A stretch of 26,030 nt of DNA from Hypsibius dujardini (Eukaryota > Tardigrada > Eutardigrada > Parachela > Hypsibiidae). The DNA is taken from NCBI GenBank assembly GCA_001579985.1, contig LRSR01000555.1, positions 1 to 26,030 on the forward strand, written 5' to 3'. The position numbers were made by a program, and so were the translations under genes. Of this stretch, positions 1 through 10,567 are shown piece by piece. Position 1 is the first letter of the stretch. Every line of letters begins with the position of its first letter. The notes under the pieces were generated by a model. The model was not told the origin of the DNA and made no database searches. It worked only from the letters and a program-made list of their open reading frames with translations.

Positions 1-271
1 TGTAAGTTTGCGTTAATTTTGACTTATTTTTTTATGCTTTTCGTACTGTAACTATATGGCCATACAGTATATATGTCTGACCTTGTTTTGTATTATCATT
101 TGGTAGATAGTATTTCAGAAAGAATGTCGCGGATTTCTCTGGCAATTATTCCAGCGGTACTCTGCTGTGAGAACATTACTCTCTTGCTTCAATTTGAAAC
201 CTTGCGACCTATCGGAACATGCAAAGAAGAAATATGTGTTCTAATTTTTTTCGATATGTGAATTAATGTAG

Positions 272-525
272 GTTTGCTGATCATGCAAATGGCTGAGCCG
301 ATCCAGGCGGCCTGCGACGGCACCGCATGTGGATGCTTCAAATTCTCCTGCTGGGCTTACGCCAGCGCGAACTACCCCAAGCAGGGGCCACATCCTCCGT
401 GGTGCTACACCCAAAAGCTCGGAGTGCCCAAGGGGCAGAAGAACTATGCAAGCTGCGTCGGAGACGGAGACTGCTCGTGGTCCATGCAGTGCGGCGATGA
501 CAAGACCCACATTGCCTTCAATTGA
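272..525 (+). CDS. Small cysteine-rich secreted-type protein, last exon (5' part outside the window)
   Basis: The window opens on a splice donor (GTAAGT at 2-7), and an acceptor (TGTAG) ends at 271. The exon therefore starts at 272 with two bases of a split codon, and the frame runs from 274 to the TGA at 523-525. The first residues (LLIMQMAEPIQA) look like the end of a signal peptide, and cleavage before the following AC would fit. The mature part, about 70 residues, has eight cysteines, a CWAY motif, a PWCYT motif and a late DGDCSW motif. This CW...WCYT...C...DC spacing resembles short disulphide-rich secreted proteins of arthropods, but I cannot name a family. An AATAAA lies two bases after the stop. 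The exon is GC-rich against AT-rich flanks, which supports coding. The function is unknown; an extracellular, disulphide-stabilised role is inferred. Confidence 0.7.
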
Positions 526-526
526 A

Positions 527-532
527 AATAAA
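527..532 (+). terminator. Polyadenylation signal AATAAA of the cysteine-rich gene
   Basis: A canonical AATAAA begins two bases after the TGA of the preceding exon. Such a short distance is unusual but possible in compact 3' ends. Confidence 0.5.
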
Positions 533-539
533 ACTTAAT

Positions 540-2145
540 TACACATTAAATAAGGGAAACCCTGCATTTGTTCGCCTGTAAGTTTAGGAAAGATAAATGG
601 GACTCTGCCGGTTCTTTTTATTTCAATATTTTGCATTCTACGTGAATTAATTGCGCAATCGAAAGCAATAAAGAGTTTTGCTGCCGTGTGCCGGGAAGCG
701 TAACCGGAATGTGTACCGGGATGCAAATTGAGTTTTGTGTGAAATTAAAATTTGATAGGTCTTATTAATGCATTTTCCTGCACAGTTCTTCTGCGTTTGC
801 GCTGCCACAATCAGGACATTGCCAATTATATAGACACAAGTTATCGAATTATGTGTAAACCATAACAGGCTGACGGAACTACCTCAAGAATATTAATAAC
901 AAAAATTTAATCAATATAAGTGGTTATGTACTTGTTGTATGTTTATGAGGAAATTGCAGAACTTGGTCAACTCCTGGTCGAACTGACTTCCGGTTATTGT
1001 CCCCGACCAATCAGTTGCACAAGAGAAGGTGACGAAAAGCGAATAAAAAGTGGTTTTACTAATAAAAAATTTCGAATTAAGTAATAATCCAATTCTAGAA
1101 CCAACTGAAATATATGTATTCTACATGTAGCCATCTAACTGAAATCTCAAAAAAACTTCCTCTTCAAAACTATTCCGACAAAATTCTTTGGGGTTGTTGA
1201 TTAATTTCATTTCAAAGTGGCCCAACGGTATACGGGAATCATAGTCTAGCAATCCCAATTAACTTGAATTACACATACTCTGTAATACATGTACTTGGAC
1301 TGGCGTCATGAAGAGCTTAGCAATTAAGGTATTGTAATGCACAGGTGCAGATGGTTTCGCACAAAGGGGTGAAGGACACCTAAATAAAGACTGGCCTAGG
1401 TGTGAGTACAAAGTACTCTGATAATGAGATCGGAAGTGCTTGTATTAGTAGAGAGGGGCAATTTTGGTCCAAAACTGAAAGAGTTCTGCATTTTTATCTT
1501 TTCTCACATGGGACGACTTTGAAGCGGAGGGGGCTCAGAAGGTCTCCGCTTTATATTTTGTCAATAGAGCTATAATTACGATCATTTTCAAAACTAATTT
1601 TATCGGTCAGGATATGAATTTTTTTTGGCAGAATTTCAAAGTTCAAAAAACCCTGGAAGATTCCATTTCCTGATTTTGACCTTAAAAACTACATTTTTGC
1701 AAATAATCGAATTTAACGACTTTTGACTCTATAGCTCTGAAAAATTAATTTCAAATTGTTTGGAATTAGCAGGATTTTTTAGATGTTAGGGGGCTGATGG
1801 CCGATGAAATTAATTTAAAAAATCGCCGAAACTATAACTTTATTAACGAAATATAAAGCGAAGACATTGTGGGTTCCCCCTCTCAAGTCAGGTCGATATT
1901 TTCCAAACATTGTGTTTTCTGTCAATTTAAACAATAAATCAAATGATGAACAATCCCATGTTCCAGTACGAGTACGAGTTTAAGACACAATCTTAATTGC
2001 CTCTCATATGAAATTTTTCAGGCGTAAAATAAACATCGGAACAAAATGGAACTCGTGTACGGGCAATTTTTATGACTGCAACTTTCTTGGGTTGTCAAAC
2101 AGAACGCGGAAACATACTAATCACCGAAATTAATGCGGGGTCCCA
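540..2145. other. Non-coding AT-rich stretch
   Basis: No credible coding sequence is seen on either strand; the short open frames lack family features or GC enrichment. The stretch holds the 3' flank of the tandem-kinase gene (minus strand, stop at 2146) and a palindromic element at about 1511-1896. A TTTATT at 1839-1844, read on the minus strand as AATAAA, lies about 300 bases past the kinase stop, inside the palindrome, and could be its poly(A) signal. Confidence 0.5.
1511..1896. repeat. Palindromic foldback element (MITE-like), arms about 90-100 bp
   Basis: The left arm (from about 1511) reads GACTTTGAAG..GAGGGGG, then CGCTTTATATTTTGTCAATA and on to ATCGGTCAGGA. The reverse complement of the right arm (from about 1896 backwards) reads GACTTGAGAGGGGG, then CGCTTTATATTTCGTTAATA and on to ATCGGCCATCAG. 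The arms match with scattered mismatches around a centre near 1700. There is no coding capacity. No clear target-site duplication was found, so the exact ends are approximate. Confidence 0.6.
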
Positions 2146-5100
2146 TCACTCCTGCCCATAAACAAGTTCAATCTTGCCGATCTGATTGCCAAGCAAGACT
2201 ACGCTCAAATCCTTGCAAAGCTGAGCTGCGTTTGGTCTCTCAGCAGGGATCCTTGCCAAACACTTCCGTACAATTTCCTTCAAAGCAGTCCCCATCCGTT
2301 GGGCACCCTCAGTGTGTGTCAGGTCCGGGCTGGCGCCTTGTGACACATACCTCGCGAACTGTATCTCCGGACTCTCCTTCACATGCCTCGTGACCTGCAG
2401 AAGGGAACTTTCCGTTGAGACGACGGCGCCGTCAGTCGTTCGATACTCTACCCGACCCTTGTCGAATACTTCCACGGCAACACAGCCGAAACTCCAAATA
2501 TCGCTGGCTCTGCCGATGTTAGTAGCAGCCAAGGGAGAGTTATCTCCAAATGACGCCAAGTGTTGCAGCATCTCCGGGGACATGTGTCGCAGTGTGCCAG
2601 CCTTGGCACGAAAGCCCCCGGTGATAGTACGTTCTTGCTTCAGCAAATAATGGTTCTCTAAATCGCCAATCCGGCAGCTCTTTTTATCCTCGGTCAGGAA
2701 GATATTTTCTCCCTTTATATCGCCGTGGAAAATGCTATTTTTATTTTCGATACTGCCGAGGCCGTGAAGGTATGCGAGGCCGTTTGCCACTTGCCCCAAT
2801 AATGGGATCAAGTCCCCTTCCTGGGGATTGCCCCTCTCCGCAAAATCATGCAGAGTTCCACCTGTGTAAGAAAAGCACATCCACATTTAGATAGCTTTTA
2901 ACCTGCTACGGTAGTACGTTACGTTAGTACGACAACATTTATCCTTCTATAAACAAATATGATGCCGGTCATGGACCTTTAATCGTTTTGTATTTGCAGA
3001 GTCAACCGTCGGGAATTCGGTAGTCACTGTAATAGGGGGTAAAATGGTATTTTCAATTCTGATCGATCTAAATTTTTTACCGCACGGTTTGATCATAATG
3101 GTTTTTTTATCACCAAAATATTACGCCGTTTATGTATTTATTGTGTATTTTAGAATATATACGGTTCCCGTTTAAGAACAAATTTAGATTAACAAGTTTA
3201 AGAATAAGAAGTTTTATAACTCATGTGTAAGAGCAAATTTTGATTGCCGAGTTTTACAAAGCTCTTTCATTCAGATTTGTTAAAAAACTTTCTGTTCTTG
3301 CATCAACCTGTCCTAGAAAACATTATGGCATCTATTATTTAATTTATAATCTGTTTCGAGGCGTACCAACACTTCATTGGCACTGTGCATTCATTCCTGG
3401 AAGTACTTTCTCGCATTCTGGGTTTTGGATTCCGGCTTCGATCTCGTAAACAACTTGTTGCAGTTAGCTGATTTAAAATCAAATTGCTGTATTTTGTATT
3501 CGAAAAGTTTTCTGTACATCCAGTAATTCAGTCGGGTCCCGTTTTGGTTCGGCTCTAAAGCCATCTTATCAGCGTTGCTACTGTATTTGAGCTCGAAGCT
3601 CATTCCACAGTATTAACTATGTAGATTACAAAGATGACCCGCTTTTGGCCAGAAAATATGGTGGCTAGGATTTGGCCAGACTCTTTGCACAAATTTGTCT
3701 TCTGCGTTGAATCCAGTAAAACGAGAATTGGTGGGTTTTATTTTCAAGGAAATTTCGAAGAAATTATAATTTTTTAACTAGCCCTAAATATGGGAGCACA
3801 TAAAAACAAAGTTCAAATTAAACATGAGGACTAATTTCACGGTTGGATAAGATGAATGGGACAAAAATAGTCGGTAGTAGCGGGACATGTAGCAAAGATG
3901 GTAGTTGTAGTTTGTAGTTAGTAGTTGTCTTTAGTACTTACAAGGAAATGAGACCACTCTGTACAGCGAATTTCTTTATATCTGTTTGCTGTTACCGATG
4001 CACTATTGCCTGGTCTCTTCGATTTCATTGAGAAAATTAGCAGAAAACCAGAACTACTATTTTAAATAAATAAAAACTGACTAGTGGTGGTATATAGGAG
4101 ACGCTGTATATGTTACCGTCTCTGTGAATTAATCAATCAATAAAATATGTCTGCGTTTATTCAATCGATCAGTTCGTTCAAAATCAAATAATCAATTAGT
4201 ACATGTTTCAGTAACATAGACAGCGCCCTCTATATACCACCACTAGTCAGTTTTTATTTAATTTAAAGTAGTAGTTCTGGTTTTCTGCCGATTTTCTCGA
4301 CGGAATCGAAGAGACCAGGCAACAGTGCGTCGGTAAGAGCAAACAGATATAAAGAAATTCGCCATCCAGAGTGGTCTCATTTCCTTGTTAGTAGTTTCGT
4401 ATTTGTATTTTTCAGTTGTACTTTTTATTCAGTATTTACGTAGTTGTACTTTCTAACTGCAGCTTTTAGTTTGATTTTGTGCGTTTCTAAATGCGAAGGA
4501 GAGTATTTTTTATTAGTATGGTCAATTCCTGGAACACTGAAAATACAAATGGACCTTGCTGAATCTTGATCCACAGTGGTGTTATGCACTATAGTACCGT
4601 TACGACACACCGTTGTGCTATTAATTTTCTGTTTCAGGCCTTTAGCTTGTTCGCGAGGGTTTCTTCTCATCAAGTTCCTAACTGGCTGTTTTTTAGCTTT
4701 CCGGGCCCGCATTCCCTGATGTCAAACTATCTGTTTACAGATAATATCAATCATTGCCTTTAACGCCCTGACCCAACCATACTGTATGCCAATCATTGAG
4801 ATTATATTAAGAAACTGTATAATCATTTTCACCGTGTGATATTAATTCATAACTATTTTTATGAACCGCGAAAACTAAAATCGCAACGAAATAAATACAA
4901 AACTGTAAAATTCAATTAGAAGGTACAACTACGTAACTACTAAATAAAAATACTACAACTGGAAAATACAACTACTAAATACCAAAGACAACTACCATAT
5001 TTTATACATATTCGTAGTAGTGAGGCTGATTTCAACAACGACCAACCTGCATAATATTCCATTAAAATACCCGGCTGGGGTTTTACCGATGGGGTGAGGG

Positions 5101-7759
5101 CGTTCAAAGCAATGGGCAGCATACCACACACGATATACTTGACAATATTGGGATGTTGCAGGGACAGTAGTACTACCTTGACCGATTCCTCCAAGCTCGT
5201 GCTTCGCAACATTTTGAGGGCCAGCGGTTTCTGTCCATAGGAGTAAGTGACCCCGTAGGGATCGTTATTGTTGATGATTTTAACGGAGTAAACATCCGCA
5301 AATCCGCCTTTTCCAATGTCACTGATCCATCGGAGATAGGCAACATTGCTGTGCCGCATGCTCGGCTTCTCCGGCAGTGCGGCGGTGATGGGCTCTGGGT
5401 AGAGAAGGTAGGCTACAACCGGAGGCGATTCCGATACTTCACCCGCCTCAATCATCCCCTGTAGTTCTGGACTAAAGAATTTGAGGAGCTCTTCAGCAGT
5501 TAATTGTGATCTGGGATTTCGTTCGAAGCACCGTTGGCAGAGCTGTCGTATGACTGTCGGTATCCCTTCGGGAATATACGGCCTCCCCCCAGCGATCATA
5601 TTGGCTTGGAACTCCTCCTCTGACAGATGTGGGCTCAGAAGAATTCCGTTCTTGTCGACGTGTTGCAAGTTTAGTTGAGTGACCATATCCAGCACGATGC
5701 AGCCTAAACTCCACAAATCCGCATGAGTAAAAGTCTGAAAACGCAACGTACATAAATGACGGCTGCTGTCCGTGAGTAATTTGTGAAACCAGTAATGTTT
5801 GAACCCGCTGCAGTATGCCTGGCTCATTTTATATTAACTGATGTTTTAACTAATTGCTCTGCTGAACTCGTTATAAATTTTCTAACGTAACTTTTCATCT
5901 TAATAGGGCACATTCTAAAACATGCACTTCCATATTTCCAACATCATTGAAAATGGAATTTATATAAAAAATCTAAAGTAAATTTTGTCAATTTCAATTA
6001 AAACATGCTTTTACATATGGGTTTAAAACATTTGCAATCACCATTCCCATCCCTTACACAAGCTGTCATCTTCCAGAGATAAAACCAGGAAGGACGCGCC
6101 TGAAGTTTTGTATGTAATAAAAAATTTCATCCGAATAACATTCGAGACTTCTTGAGTTTTAAAATATTAGAAATTTATTACTTATTTTTTATACTTATTT
6201 TTAATTTTCAGCTTTTCATACCTGAATGGATTTAAGTACGGTGCCAGTCAGTCGAGATTTCTTTTTCTCAAAAAATTTACTGTGATCATACATAAAAAAA
6301 TGTTCAATTTAAGAGATGTATGCTGCATTATGTACTCACAGCCTCAATCTCATTTTGTTTGTTCTTTTCATTTTTCTTTGATTTATCGAGTACAGTAAGT
6401 GACCAATGCAGTGCAGCAGTGCAGTGGGGTAGTGGAGTGCATGTTTTAGAACGTGCCTCTTACTAGTTAATAGTGTTGTTACAGCTCGCTGATATTGTTT
6501 GTCTGACACCAGCATTTTGAAAAGTCGTGTTAATGAAATGGTTTTAATTAAAAATTGTTAACCAAGCAATACACGGTGTTTGAAAGCATAAATTTTGAGT
6601 TAAAGTTTAAAAACTAAAAACTTATGCCTTTAATGTAATACTTCATTTCCTGCACAAACAAAGGTGCTGACTCTACTCAACGTACCGCGAGGTGTGGTCC
6701 AAAAAGTTTCTCACCATCGCCTCTTTGAATCAACGCCAGTAACTCTGGGTAGACGTAATAAACATTCGCATTCCCTAGCAGTTGTAGACAATGATATATG
6801 TCAGGATACATAGCCGAAATCGGTAAGGCAAGAATCTTTAAAGAAGTAAAACTGGGGGCCAATTTTACGATTCCCGTTCGAATACTTCCGATTACAAAAG
6901 GAGGATCTTGACGGTGAAGATAGCATAAAGCGTCAAGTATGTGCATTGCGTACTGCAAAACTTCAGCCGTTGAGAGGTTCTTTCGCAATACAAAGCGCCA
7001 CAAATCGATCCAGCAGTTAACGCTAGCCGGAGCCGCCAATCCTTCTAAAACAACAAACAATAAATTAATATTCGAACTAACTCGATTCATATATTTAAGG
7101 TAAAAGTGGCAACGATAATAATAATTCAAGGTCAATAATAAAAAAATTGTAACATAAAGAACAGTACAATTTAAGCTCAATAGAACAAGCCAAGCTTAGT
7201 GAAATATATATATATATAAGTATATACTGTATTTGACGTAAAGTTGCATCAAACTAATCATACAACACTCAGACGTGGCACCTTGAACCTTGCACTCGTA
7301 ATCCTCAAGGAGGAATGCAATCTCGAAGGACCTGCAGCCGCCCCATGGTGCTCTTCTAGCTGCATGTTCCTCCGAAAATGGCTGAACCGCCACCCCGATG
7401 AAATGAACAAAAGCATTGTAACGAATCGTAATAAATTTTTTCATCATCTGTCTGACTAGCTCCAGCGTCACAGTTTCACTGGTACTGGTAAACTCCATTG
7501 TACAAAATAATGTACGTTTTTCGGCAGTTTTAGCTGGGTTCGGGATAAACACTGTTCGGACAGATGGAGTACTGAACAGGGCGTATCGATCGAATAAGCT
7601 TCCTATAATATTGGAATCCGTAGGCTCCAACTGATTCAAATGAAGGGGGTTAGACAGTTTCCCATGTCCATCTTCCAGTACCAGCTCGATGGCATCCCGA
7701 AATAACCCGGCTGGCTTGGGATGTAAAATGCAACTGTCTGAGTCGTTGAGGTCTGCCAT
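2146..7759 (-). CDS. Tandem protein kinase: N-terminal pseudokinase plus C-terminal MAPKKK-like kinase domain
   Basis: Four exons on the minus strand, 7759-7282, 7044-6686, 5734-5047 and 2861-2146, join in phase into 746 residues. Junction phases are 1, 0 and 1, all GT-AG. The ATG has a good context (ACACAATGG). Domain 1 (about residues 60-365) is a degenerate kinase: YLHRQDPPF replaces the HRD loop and no DFG is visible, but a YPE (APE-like) and DLWSLG remain. Domain 2 (about 415-730) has a glycine loop IGKGGF (419-424), ALK lysine (K453), HGDIKGEN (D556, N561), DLE in place of DFG (D575), SPE (603-605) and DIWSFG (629-634). Family resemblance is to MAPKKK/NEK-type Ser/Thr kinases; by analogy with JAK or GCN2 the pseudokinase may regulate the second domain (inference). 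Introns of 951 and 2185 bp contain foldback elements. Two adjacent genes is the alternative, but every exon junction falls inside a kinase domain, which argues against it. Confidence 0.85.
3890..4996. mobile_element. Non-autonomous element with inverted arms rich in GTAGTTGT, interrupted by a second element
   Basis: The left arm, on the plus strand from about 3899, contains GTAGTTGTCTTTAGTACTTA and continues after the inserted palindrome (3941-4387) with TTAGTAGTTTCGTATTTG and ACGTAGTTGTACTTTCTAA near 4437-4458. The reverse complement of the right arm (4995 down to about 4910) reads GTAGTTGTCTTTGGTATTTA, then GTAGTTGTATTTTCC, then ACGTAGTTGTACCTTCTAA. Without the insertion the arms pair over about 90 bp. 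The interior, about 4460-4900, has no recognised coding capacity; an open minus-strand frame at 4425-4712 encodes a basic, unrecognised peptide. The element lies in intron 3 of the tandem-kinase gene. Its ends and target site are not resolved. Confidence 0.55.
3941..4387. mobile_element. 447-bp palindromic MITE flanked by TTA target-site duplication
   Basis: The terminal sequence CAAGGAAATGAGACCACTCT at 3941 is repeated inverted at the right end (AGAGTGGTCTCATTTCCTTG, ending 4387). The arms are about 176 bp each (3941-4116 and 4211-4387) with a loop of about 94 bp. TTA stands on both sides (3938-3940 and 4388-4390). The uninterrupted counterpart of the insertion site survives in the other arm of the host element, where a single TTA is present, so the three-base duplication is directly readable. 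A TTA/TWA target is typical of PIF/Harbinger MITEs, but no transposase is present to prove the family. Confidence 0.8.
5906..6459. repeat. Possible MITE with about 24-bp terminal inverted repeats in intron 2 of the kinase gene
   Basis: GGCAC(A/G)TTCTAAAACATGCACT occurs at the left (5907 onward) and, inverted, at the right (AGTGCATGTTTTAGAAC with GTGCC, ending 6458-6459). There are only one or two mismatches over 23-24 bases. The interior is AT-rich with no coding features. No clean target-site duplication could be read. Confidence 0.55.
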
Positions 7760-9052
7760 TGTGTTACAAACATAGGGTCTCCTTGCAGCTTAAAACATTT
7801 CCCAATTTAATGGACTAAAAGTCTTCGTCAGTAGTTAATATCACCAACTACTGCATTTCAGAGCTTATTGGGCCAGCTATCAACTGAGAATCACGCAGAT
7901 ACATGCGACTACTTTATACAATGTTTCTGCAATCTTTCATATATGGCGCTGGACTATCCGAATAAAGAAGGCCCACTTCAACAGCTCAAGTTTCATTTAC
8001 ACAAGAAATTCTTATCTTTTATCTCACAATTATCGTATTCTTGCTGGTTAAACGATTTTAAACTGCATCAAGGTGAACCGCCGGCGCAACCAGAAGGTTC
8101 TTCTACGAGGCTCAGTCGCGTTTGCCCTGCCCGCAAGTGGCCTTACCAGACACTGTTCCATGGGGCCTGCATGAAAAATACGAAAAAGATACGAAAAAAC
8201 GAAAATGAGAACACTACGAAAACCCGATTTAACGAAAGGTGAAACATGGGAAGATTAAAATCCTCAAAATCAGAAAAAATAAGAAAACTGAATTTATTAA
8301 AAACGAAAAAAGAAACAAAAAGTAATTATTTATTTTACAGCGTCCGTCGGCATGTGTATGAGTTACCGTATGCTCGCAATCTCAAGGGACAGCTAATCCC
8401 CGCCTCCCTCGGTATGGCCGTGCACTCGATTGAACGTTCAATCTGATTCACTGTTCTCTGATTGGCTGATTTCGTACAGCTTATTCGTTGATTCGTATCA
8501 GATTTCCTCCTCGTTGATTGTTTGATTGTACAGTCGTGGTTTTCCGTATTTGTCTCTACAGTGTTAATTTGGTGAACGGCACTGAATAGGCACGGCCCGG
8601 GTTAGTTAAGATTTACGGGTAGGGCAGAAAGTGTCCCCTGAGATCGCGAGCATACGGTACCTACGCCCTCTACCGTATGGATAAGGTAATTAAAGGACAC
8701 AATTTTCACACAACTCTGTCCATTGCTTCCTATTTGCTGTTCCCTTTCGCGCACTCTCAGAAGCTCAACTTCCACGCCCACTCTGTCAAAACAAGCGAAA
8801 GTCATATCATAAGAGGGCAAGCAAAGAAAGACCGAGGAGAAAAGGAGAATTTTTTAGAAAGACACGCTATTGCGACCGGTACTAGTACGTTTTGGCTCTC
8901 ATCTTTAGAGATGACAGAGTTACTCTATGGCAAAAGCCACATTTTAGTTCGCGAAAATTAGTTCGGTAATTGGTATTTTAGATTTCTTTGGTACGTATTC
9001 TTTGGTTCAGTTTAAGCCTACTTAGCGAGCAAGTCTGATCAACAAATAAATA
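7760..9052. other. Intergenic stretch with fragments of dispersed repeats
   Basis: This lies upstream of the minus-strand kinase gene and left of the mariner. No credible gene is seen; open frames at 7868-8242, 8246-8446 and 8677-8961 lack domain or composition support. It contains three repeat fragments: about 8185-8340, 8363-8660 and 8740-8850, each related to sequence elsewhere in the window. Confidence 0.5.
8363..8660. repeat. Inverted-repeat element with termini CCGTATGCTCGC
   Basis: TTACCGTATGCTCGCAATCT at 8363 is repeated inverted at about 8632-8660 (AGATCGCGAGCATACGGTAC). Roughly 28-bp arms also share the following CTCAAGGGACA / CTCAGGGGACA. The left part is related to 23597-23695, with common blocks GATCTCAAGGG, GATCGTTCAA or a variant, and TGATTGGC. 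It is non-coding. A two-base TA target is possible but not certain. Confidence 0.5.
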
Positions 9053-10393
9053 TGAGGGGCACTCCCTAAGTCTTGTCACTTGATTTTTTTAAAAATTAAC
9101 GGCCAAACAATTTAATGATTTTACTTCACCGACCTTCAAAGTAGTCACCCTTAAACTGAATACACGTTTCACAACGAGAGAGCCAGCTCTGGAAGACAGC
9201 TAAAAATCCATCTTTCCCGAGCTTCCAAAGACGCCTTGTCACAGCGCAGTGAAGTTCATCTTGAGACTGAAATCTTATTCCCTGCAGGGATTCTTTTAAC
9301 TTTGGGAACAGAAAGAAGTCACAGGGGGACAAGCTTGGCGAATAAGCCGGATGAGACAAAATTTTAAATTTTTCTTTCTTGAAAAACCCGGTGGTTAATC
9401 CTGCCGTGTGGCTGGAGGCGTTATCGTGATGTAATTTTAATCCAGGAAGTCCCATCTTCCCTCGCCTGCGCTTGAGCGTCCGTACCAGTTTCTTGAGGCA
9501 CGTTTCAACGTGAACTCCGACGTCATAGTACTTTGCTTCTTTGTTGGAAAAAGCCTTGAAGTCGACACAACACCAGCACTGTTGAAGAAAATGATATACA
9601 TGGTCTTTTTCGCACTCCTCGAACTTTCGTAGGGCGAGAATCCTTTTTCTTCACCCACTGCATGGACTGCCGTTTAGTAAGAGGACCTTGGTAATAAGCC
9701 CACATCTCGTCACCAGTAACGAACTCTTTCAGACGTCTTTCATGGCCTTCGCCGTATGCGTTCAGGAAATCCAGGGCAAAATTTAACCGGTTCTGCTTCT
9801 GGTCCTCGGAGAGACTGTGCGGCACCCAGCGACTACAGACCTTTTTCATCTGGAGTTTCCGTTTCAAAATCAGCTTCACCCTCAACAAACTAATTGAAAA
9901 TTTACGCTGAATCATCTGGTATGATGAATGGGGATGATCGGTGATAAAATGATTCACGGCAGCAATTAGTTCAGGAGTGACAACCGTCGGGCGTCTTCCA
10001 GATCGTGGCAAATCTTTCAACTCACATCTTCCTTCACACAGCGCCCGAAACCAACGCTGAACAATTCCTTTCGATGGTACCTTTTGCCCTCTAAAAGTCT
10101 TCTGCAGGCGGTCAAAAGATTGCTGAGGCGATAGACCATTTTTAAAGTCATGGAAGATCGCTGCACGAAGAGCAAAAATGGAATTCACCATGGTGTGGTG
10201 ACGGTGAGAGAACTTGTATGAAATGGCTTGCGTCCGAGCGCGTCGCTTGTCTCGCCAGTGGCTCGCAGCGCCCTACTTTTTTTAAATCTAGGTCACCACT
10301 CATTCCCCTACTTAACTGCATGAGCCAAACAGTGAAAACTGCTGTCATCCTTTTTTCAGAATTCAAGTGACAAGACTTAGGGAGTGTCCCTCG
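9053..10393 (-). mobile_element. Mariner-family DNA transposon, full length, TA target site
   Basis: The left end (GAGGGGCACTCCCTAAGTCT at about 9054) and right end (AGACTTAGGGAGTGTCCCTC ending 10392) form terminal inverted repeats of about 31 bp with only one or two mismatches. TA flanks both ends (9051-9052 and 10394-10395), as expected for Tc1/mariner insertion. The 1341-bp length matches mariner. The interior encodes a transposase on the minus strand, broken by frameshifts. Well-preserved termini could still be mobilised in trans by an intact relative (inference). Confidence 0.92.
9126..10191 (-). pseudogene. Mariner transposase, disrupted by two frameshifts
   Basis: The protein would begin at the ATG at 10191. 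The first frame (to about 9655) shows the N-terminal helix-turn-helix region with VQRWFRALCEG and DLPRSGRRP, then the first catalytic aspartate in VTGDEMW. A second frame covers about 9590-9658 (SAKKTMYIIFFNSAGVV). A third runs to the stop at 9126 and contains HHDNASSHTA, with the second aspartate, and YSPSLSPCDFFLFPKLK, with the third, spaced as in the DD34D mariner signature. The C-terminus KGDYFE is also typical of mariner. The catalytic triad is present, but the reading frame is interrupted twice, so this copy should not make active enzyme. Confidence 0.9.
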
Positions 10394-10395
10394 TA

Positions 10396-10567
10396 TGCAT
10401 TATAAATAAAGCTCATAGCGTCCACTGGCCCAGTGCGTCTGCCTATAGACCATGGGGGTACTCATACAAATGTATTGTTACAAATGTATTCTTCGCCACT
10501 TATTTTTTCTTGAATATTACATATAATAAAATAAACATGAATAATCATTGAGGATATATTTTTAACC
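10396..10567. other. Short intergenic spacer
   Basis: This is AT-rich sequence between the mariner right end and the CBM14 gene start, presumably holding that gene's promoter. No defined motif is recognised. Confidence 0.3.

Noticed and set aside
4425-4712. 95-codon minus-strand frame inside the intron-3 element
   Set aside because: Basic peptide without a transposase or other motif; it runs into the element's arm.
7868-8242. 124-codon plus-strand frame
   Set aside because: Its 3' third is a K/N-rich translation of the dispersed repeat and the rest has no family features.
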